A DNA stretch of 64,000 nucleotides from Lytechinus pictus (lineage: Eukaryota; Echinodermata; Echinoidea; Temnopleuroida; Toxopneustidae). The stretch's first letter is position 1, and the number at the start of each line of letters is the position of its first letter. Positions 13,001 to 22,000 of the stretch are shown piece after piece. Under the pieces are notes generated by a model. It was not told the origin of the DNA. It saw nothing but the letters and a program-made list of their open reading frames with translations, and made no database searches. The translations under genes were made by a program, and so were the position numbers. The stretch covers positions 21,167,103 through 21,231,102 of the forward strand of contig NC_087254.1 in the NCBI RefSeq assembly GCF_037042905.1. Reading direction: 5' to 3'.

Positions 13001-16000
13001 CATGAGGACGTGCACTACTGCGTGTCTATCAATAAGATCGCGCGTTGCATATCGTGTACGCGTCAGCATTTAAGTGCGACTGAAGTCATACTTAAATCTT
13101 TGTGAAACACCCCCCTGATTTTGTTTACAATGTAGTCATACAATATTTTCACCCAATTCATCACTGTAAACAACTTTGGTTTACAGTTTTTATTTTAATC
13201 TACTTATTGATAGAACATTTCATCTTTGCTTTGGGGTTTCTATTGTTTGTTTTTCATGATGGTTGTTATCACTGTTAGTATATGTAATTATGTGTACTTG
13301 AAATATAGTTCTTAAGATAATACAGAGATGACTGTCACTTTAAAAACTACTCAAGGGAGAACTGATGAACTGGTAGATAAATAATTTCCTTGTTATTAAG
13401 AATAATTTCTGATATTGTAAATAAACTCATAATATTTCAATTGGGATATTTAAAAAAAACGTATTTACAGTACAGAATTTATTTTATTTGTATTATCCAT
13501 GCAATCAATCACAGAAGCAAACTTTTTTCCTTAGAGTAATTTCTATTTTTGATGTTGTAAATAAACTCATGATATTTTGATTGAGGTATTCCAAGAAAAT
13601 TTGTAATGGAGAATAAATGTATTGTATTTCTTATTTTGCAGTCAATCACTGAAGCAAACAATGATCTTGCCTCGGCTCATAAATCAGTCACATCACTGGA
13701 GGACATGGTCAAAGAATATTCCCCATCCTCACAGGTATGTAATATTTGGTACTGTGGCAGTCCTCTGTCTTATACCCCTTTCATAAACCCAATAAAACCT
13801 ATCCTCCAATTAGCCGCCTAGAGTAATGCGGATAATTCAATAAAAATTGCGTTCACAAACTCCGAAAATTATCCGCATTATTTTTACGAGCGCCCGTCCT
13901 GAAAAAGGTGGATAATCGTCATGACAACTGGACCCGCCCCCTCCGATGCGGTTGTGTTGAAAAAGGGTGACCTTGTGACCGCACCATGGCAATTATCCGC
14001 ATTATTTGGAAATACGTTCATAAACTCAAAATCTTGTCCCGATGCCGCTATTATGCGGATAATAGCAGCATCAGAATAATGCGGATAACTCTTGTCCTCC
14101 TCTGATTTTACGACCAAATTATGCTGCTATTAGCCGCATAATTGGGTTTTATTGGGTTTATGAAAGGGGTATTAGATCCTGGAGGGCCTCTATCACCCTC
14201 ATCCAGTGATGAACTAGCCATCCTTCATGCACGTGGTTTCCTTATATATGTGAAGTTTCTGTAAAAGTTTTGATTCTTCACTGTTGGCCAGATACTCCCC
14301 ATATTTGTTTATATTGAAATGATAGCACACTGTAGGTCACTATGATTTATAATTATTACTTCTTGATTGTTTGTTTATTTCCCCTATATTAGCCCATTGT
14401 TGTTGTTTTTTGCATTGTATTTCAATGTTATTTGTTGTTTGTTCTTTATATATGTCTTATATTGATTTGTATTTAATTGTATCATGGTGGTGCCCCACCC
14501 ACAAGTTTTTTTTTATAATTCCAGGGGCTCCCAATCCCATGTTTTTATCAAATTTGTATATGATATACCTGTATTTTTATGATTGATGGATTGAAATAAA
14601 TTTTGAATTGAATTGAATTGAACTTATAGTCATTTTATATTTTAGGAAAAATCTTCATTTTCATGTCTCGAATGACTTGCAATGGGTATATTTAGACCTT
14701 GCCACGTCTGGCCAAAATATTATTTTTAATCTTAATCTTAATCTTCATTGTTTATTTTTCAATATACTGCATAAACTTTGACTCTAAATAGAAAATATTT
14801 TCATTATAACTCTCCTTTTTGTTTTGTTTCAGACATATATTGATGCAGTTGAAGTAACATTGTCTGACGTAACCGGGAATACACAGCAAGTAACAGCATT
14901 AGTTGATTGTACTGGCATTCACAAAGATTACATTACAGCTCTGCATGGCATATGTTACAATACAATGTGAGTTCAGTGTATGTGTCGGTGGATTTCTTGA
15001 AATCTCTGTTCAGCCCAATATCTCATCTTATGGCTCAGTGGTTAGCAAAGTATCCACCATTGGCACCCTCTTTTAGCATTAATACTACAAGATGAGTTTG
15101 AAGTAAACGTGATTGAGATGGTTTGGAAGCCTATTTATCTAACAAACTTTTTATCAGGAAATCGGGTCAATTCATTTCGATCGCACTTGCAAAAGGGAAG
15201 TAGAAAGTTACAAACCAAAATTGTCTGTCTAGTCCCTCCGGGAAATTGAACCATCCTCTGATATTCATATGAATAGGGAACTATTTTTTCCTTTATGCAT
15301 GTAATCATGCCAGTTTTATCTATTATTAATTTCAAAGGGAAATTCTATTGATATGTTTGACCAATCCTCTATAGTTAAGAGGCCCTTATGAATTCTATAT
15401 TTCTCTCTGTTTTTTAGTACAAATGAAAGGTTGTAATGCTCTTTAATTATCATGGCTTGAAACGGTAGTGAATTGAAGTAAAAGGAAAGGTATGCGAAAG
15501 TTTGATCATTTTGTTAAATTGCCAAATAGGAACTGCCTTTTCTCTGACTAGAGTAGGAGACCATACAGTGATATCTTCATGTTCCTTTCTATCTTATCTA
15601 TTGTTACAGAGCTGGAGTTGGATTCTTATTAATTAGTGGCATAGTCCTTGGTCTGCTGATTACATTGATACTGTGTATGTCATCTACATTAGCAGCCAGG
15701 ATAGCAAGGAGGTATGTATGTTCAAGGTTCCGATTCGTATGTATCACCATTCTTAAAGCAAAAACTCTATTAAAAACTTATATTAAAAGATAATGGACAA
15801 TGTTTTTCCGCAATGTATGTGTGTTTTAGTTTATGTCATCCAGACATTTAAGGAGTATAATGCAAGTAAACATTTCCGTATAGAGTACCCAATGTGACAT
15901 CATCAATTTTCACTTTTTGCATTTCAGCGTTTTTTATACCATACTTTGGTAGAGCATGATGAAAAACCCCCACAACCCAAATATAGTGGGAATCAATCCA

Positions 16001-19000
16001 TGGGGGCCCCCAAGATATGACCTCATGAATACATAATTAGCCCCATTGAAGTCATTGTATTCATGAGGTCATGTCTCCGGCCTCCATGGACCGATTCTCA
16101 CCAAATTTTTGAAGTAGGGGTTTTTCATTATGCTCTAACAAAATATGGTATCAAAAATGCTGAAATGCAAAAAAATAGTTTTTGTCTCACCTGCATAGCA
16201 GAGTGAGACTATAGGCGCCGCTTTTCCGACGGCGACAGCGGCGGCGGCGTCAACACCAAATCTTAACCTGAGGTTAAGTTTTTGAAATGACAGCATAACT
16301 TAGAAAGTATATGGACCTACATGAAACTTGGCCATGTTGGGGGAATCAACATCAAAATCTTAACCTAAGGTTAAGTTTTTGAAATGTCATCATAACTTAG
16401 AAAATATATGGACCTAGTTCATGAAACTTATACATAAGGTTAATCAAGTATCACTGAACATCCTGCTTGAGTTTCACATCACATGACCAAGGTCAAAGGT
16501 CATTTAGGGTCAATGAACTTTGGCCGAATTGGGGGTATCTGTTGAATTACCATCATAACTTTGAAAGTTTATGGATCTGATTCATGAAACTTGGACATAA
16601 TAGTAATCAAGTATTACTGAGCATCCTGTGCAAGTTTCAGGTCACATGATCAAGGTCAAAGGTCATTTAGGGTCAATGAACTTTGGCCAAATTGGGGTAT
16701 TTGTTGAATTACAGCCATAAATTTGAAAGTGTGTTGGTCTAGTACATAAAACTTGGACATAATAGTAATCAAGTATCACTGAACATCCTGTGCGAGTTTC
16801 AGGTCACATGATCAAGGTCAAAGGTCATGTAAGGTCAAAGAACTTTGGCCACGTTGGGGGTATTTGTTGAATTGCCATCATATCTCTATAAGTGTATTGG
16901 TCTAGTTCATAAAACGTGGAAATAAGAGTAACCAAGTATCACTGAACATCTTGTGCGAGTTATAGTAGTTTTCAAAATCAGCACTGCTGCTATATTGAAT
17001 CGCGTGATGCAGGTGAGACGGCCAGAGGCATTCCACTTGTTTTGTGACATCATCACTCTATTTGGCAATTAAATCATAAATGTATTTCAAACATGGTAAC
17101 CGTGGTAAACCTATAGTAAGCCTTCATGAATATTAGTATTATAAATATGGGAGATGTCTACTCCGTGGCCTGTATTCTGAAGTCAGGTTTAACTTAGATC
17201 ATGGTCTAACTTTGTGCTAAAATTATGGGAAGCCATACGTGTCAAAAAAGTTGTATATTTTTTATATTTACTGTGCTGTTTCCTGATTCTTCAATGGTAA
17301 AGACAATCATCTATTGTATATACTTCCTACATAATTATGAATGATTTGAGAGCCAAATGAGCTGAAATATGACATCTCTACTGTTAGTGATTTATGTAAC
17401 AATTGGCTTTCCATACTTAAACCACAACTTTAAACCTGAGTTTAAGTTAAACCTTCAGACTTCAGAATACGGGCCTATGTGTCTACCTTGCTGAGTATAT
17501 TATATTAGTATGATCTAACCTCCACTTTCCCCCCTCTCCATTTCACTTCTACCTCTATTCACTCTTCAAAGTCCTTTACAAGGACCTAACACATGTTGTA
17601 GCGTAAACAACTTTCATGACCATTCATACCACCATGCATCCTTCAAACATCATGTGATTAAAGAGTTTTGATATTTTTATGAATTTTATAAATCTATTTG
17701 CAGGAAGATCAACTACGAGGTAGACCAGGAGGATCCTTTCCTTCCGCCACCAACCTCGACGGCGACGTTGGAGAGATTTAGAAGAAGAAATCAAGATGAG
17801 CCGGTTAGGGTCACACCCCCTCCTCTTGCCCCCATCTCACCGACCACTACCAGACCCCATTCACAACATGGTTTTGGGTAGGTATCCCATCATTCTCATT
17901 ATTGGGAGTGGCTCAAGTTAGTGATGCGTTTGACCGGATGATTGTAGGTTCTAATCCAACCCTGGCAGACGACGAAAGCCTTAGTGGTATCTCAGCATTT
18001 GAGAAAGAGAGCAACCATTTTTTTTTGGGGGGAGGGGGGGTTTGGCCAAATAATTTTGATGTTGAGTACTGCAACAGTCATGTATTCATTGCTTTCTGTC
18101 ATGATTATTGCCGAAACTACCACAAATGATCTCGATACCTCACATCAAGCCCATGTCTATATTGATGCGAGATATTGTATTTTTATTATGTCCTTGCAAT
18201 TCCATATATTCTTTGCAATAGTGACCTCAACACCAGACCATATATTCCAATGGATGATATTTGAATTCATCCCAATGCTTGTTTTAGAAAGAGCATTGTA
18301 ATCCAATGCTTTAAATATCTCTTCTGATTATTATATGACCCTTGTTATAATTATTGCATAATCTATGTAATTCCCCCTAAGCTTATGAAGTTGCTTAATT
18401 GCTAGTGGTTGCAAGTATTTATGTGATATTTTTTTTTACAATGTATAAAAAAAAATCTTATCATTTACCCTCGATACACCAGCAAAGCCAATAAGAGACT
18501 GATCATATATATAAGGATGACCAAATATTCAGACACTTTTGTTATATATATATGGACTGCTGCATGACTAATGAAGAGACAGAACAATACCAATTTGTCT
18601 GATCACCTAGTTTGAAAAGAACTGTTGTGGTTGCAACTTCAGTAAGAAAAGGAAAAGGGAAGAGGGCAGTCAGCCACATATCTATGAATTTTTTTTATCT
18701 GATGTAACGTATAGTAATTGAAACCATTCTTGCCCTATTTGTATTCCTTTCTCTTTTATCTTCATAGTATATTGCTTATATATTTTCCTAAATAATTCAG
18801 TACTTTCATGCTCAGTGTACATACTACTTATTATAATTCATGTCTCCATTATTGCAATAATCCATTATTCATCATCTTTATTATTTCAGTTATCCATTAC
18901 AAATTGTTTTTGTGAGAATTTATGTTTTATCATTGCCATAACTGAAATTAACCTTGATATGTCAATATGTATTTTAACTGTCACTCTTTTTATGAATTAG

Positions 19001-22000
19001 CAGGTATATAATAAAATCATTCTCATTTTTTTTTCATTTTCGGACATTGTTTTTACCAACATCTTTAATCTAACAAAGTTTCAAACAATTAAAATGCTTT
19101 ATTCTTTGACCATGATTTATCAAAATAAATATGACTGATTTTTTTTCTATGACGTGACAGATTAGTGCTCATTGAGTTATATGTGCATGTGGTAAATCTG
19201 AGACTTGTTAATGAAAAAGAAACTCCATTTTTATAAAATCGTTACAATTTTAACCAAAATTTCAAGACAAGGCAGAATTTGATATTAATAATCAGAAAAT
19301 TCAAATAAGGTTTTGTGAACCCAGCTGTGATATGTCATACTAACAAACGCTTTCCATCTTGTTATAGAAAATGGCTATGCCATGGGGTGGACGAGTTAGG
19401 GGTGTGATGGCCCATAACCAACATCTACTTGATATATCTCTCGTTTTTTTCAAAAAGAATTGAAATTAAAAGTGAATCTTAAATCAAGATTCGGTGAACG
19501 TATTAAATTTTTATTTCAAACATTAAGTCTGGCAATGTATCATTGTACATGTAGACATTGGAATATGGGACTAACATCTGTATTTGGGGAAGGTTGGCAA
19601 ATGTTTTCGTATGCGATATTGATTTCTGTCTAGACTTAAAGGCCTCATATCACTGCAGTCATGCTGGGGAATTCAATCTTGGTAGCATGTTGATTTAATT
19701 TTTTGTGTGTGAAAGCAGAAAAATATAAAGCAACAGTGAATAGTTAATGGTTCAAGAAAATGATTTCAAATTTAAGAAAGCTTGCGATTGTTTGGATCAA
19801 ATTTTGTGCAAATCTTATGATGGCGTTTTGACCTCGTCCTCTTTTTTCATATATGGAAAAAATAAATCAGTGATTAGAGTATCAATACATAGTGCCTTTA
19901 CAGTTTGGCCTATCTCAGTATTTTTCATTTGAATTTTATTTCAACTAGTTAAAATATGGATTCATTTTGATATGCGTGCTTTATATGAGACCAGCTTGTT
20001 ATTATTTGAAACCTGAGAAAAATGACTTTATTCACCACTCATGCTCTTCCCATTCTGTCAGTTTGAAAAAAAATTACTGCTATTATATATTTGCATAAGT
20101 ATGATTCACCAAGGAATCTATTCCAAGTAAATTTAAAGTCCAGCGTATTGCAATCAAAGCAATTTACTGTAATATTATTTGCTTTCAAGATTGGATTTCC
20201 CCTTCCTGTATATGTGTATAAACAGGGGCCCGTATTCTGAAGTCAGGTTTAACTTAGACCATGGTCTAACTCTGTGCTAAAATTATGGGAAGCCAAAAGT
20301 GTCATAATTTTTATTAAGTTTATGTTATATTTACTGTGCTCTTTCCTGATTCTTCAATGGTGAAGACAATCATCTATTTATACTTCCTAGACAATTATGA
20401 ATGATTTGAGAGTCAAATGAGCTGAAATATGGTATCTCTACCATTAGTGATTTATGTAACATTTGGCTTTCCATACTTAAACCACAACTTTAAACCTGAG
20501 TTTAAGTTAAACCCGACTTCAGAATACGGGCCAGGAAGTCTCTCCTGGGCTCCATTACACTATTGATCACTAAGTAGCAATGGCTTTAATATCAAGACCA
20601 TTGTTACGGTGCAATTCATTCAAAATATTGAAGCAGGAACTGATTAAAACTGCTCTTTCATATTTGCAATTGATCACAAGCCTGTATGTCACGGGGCCTG
20701 AGATAAAATTCCCAAGTTATGACCCCCCCCCCTGCCCTGGAGCATAGCTACCCCAGAGGATAGAGCTTTCTGGAGGGCTAGTCTCACCATATGGCAAGTT
20801 TTCCTGAGGGCAACTCGAACATCAAACAAGAATGTTTAGGGTTGACTTGCCAGTCACCGGGGGAGTTGCCCACTAAGAGAGCTTAACCAAGAATCACATT
20901 ATAAGTGTCATCATTGGTGTGTAAACGTTCAATAATAAAAAAATTCATTTCATTGTGATATTGTATTGTAACCCCATTCAGCAACAGGTCGATTCCATCC
21001 CCTCCCCGGTATCACAGATACGAACCGCAAGTATCCCAGTTAAAATGTTGCATCCTGACATCATACAGACTAGCAAAACTACTTGGCTCTTGGCTGTAGG
21101 AATAACAAGTAGGATTATTATATGGTCCTTTGAAGATGCGGTGGAAATTTAAAAAAAGAGGGCAACATGCATGCTTGTCACATAAAATACATTCAACACA
21201 AAATGCTGTTTGATTTTACAAAATATTGTGTGAAGATTTAACCCCAAAACATGCTTTTTACTTGATATTTCACCCTAACATTTTAGAGTGTGCAAATAAA
21301 AAAAAACTGCAGAGTCGTATCATGCTGTCAATAAACTCTCATTAGATATAGTTTTTTTTCAATTTTTCAATTCTTTTGACAAGATACGTGTATGTTGAAA
21401 GGTGATAGTTGATCATCATTATGTCAAGAGTCAAGTAGTTTCATTCTAGTCTTCTGTTTTGATTTGTTTTATGATGGATGCAATGTGAGACCTTGTTTGT
21501 TCCTCTTGATATTCATCTTATTTTCTTTCATTCACTCCATCTTCCCTTCCGTTCTTACTACTGGTCCAGCAGTCTTACTGATAGTCATTGTGATATTTGT
21601 GCATGCTTATCATTTTATTTTTTGCATCTTGTTCATTTCACAATGGGAGGTGGCAACCTTGAACCATCATCGGCCATTCAGTCAAAGGATATAGCGGCCC
21701 CCTGATCGATCTGAAGAATAACTAATCATTATCATTAACACAACATAACTAACTAATCCCCCATCATGCATTGACAACTAATATGGCATAATGCGTATAG
21801 AATGTTCAGCACTCAAAGTTGAAGTGCTGAATTATGACGATATGATTTCGTGCTTGAATTTGCTTGCTCTTGACTGCATTATGATTTTCAGCGTTGAATA
21901 CTCATTGAGTACTCAAAAGGATATATTAATTATTATTATTCAATACTAAAAATGAAAGTACAGTGATTCAATGATTGATGATTGATTTTGCTTTTTAACT

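Noticed and set aside
15025..15100. tRNA-like A box (TGGCTCAGTGGTTAGCAAAG) in a TTYH intron
   Set aside because: No B box at the expected distance, so not listed as a SINE.
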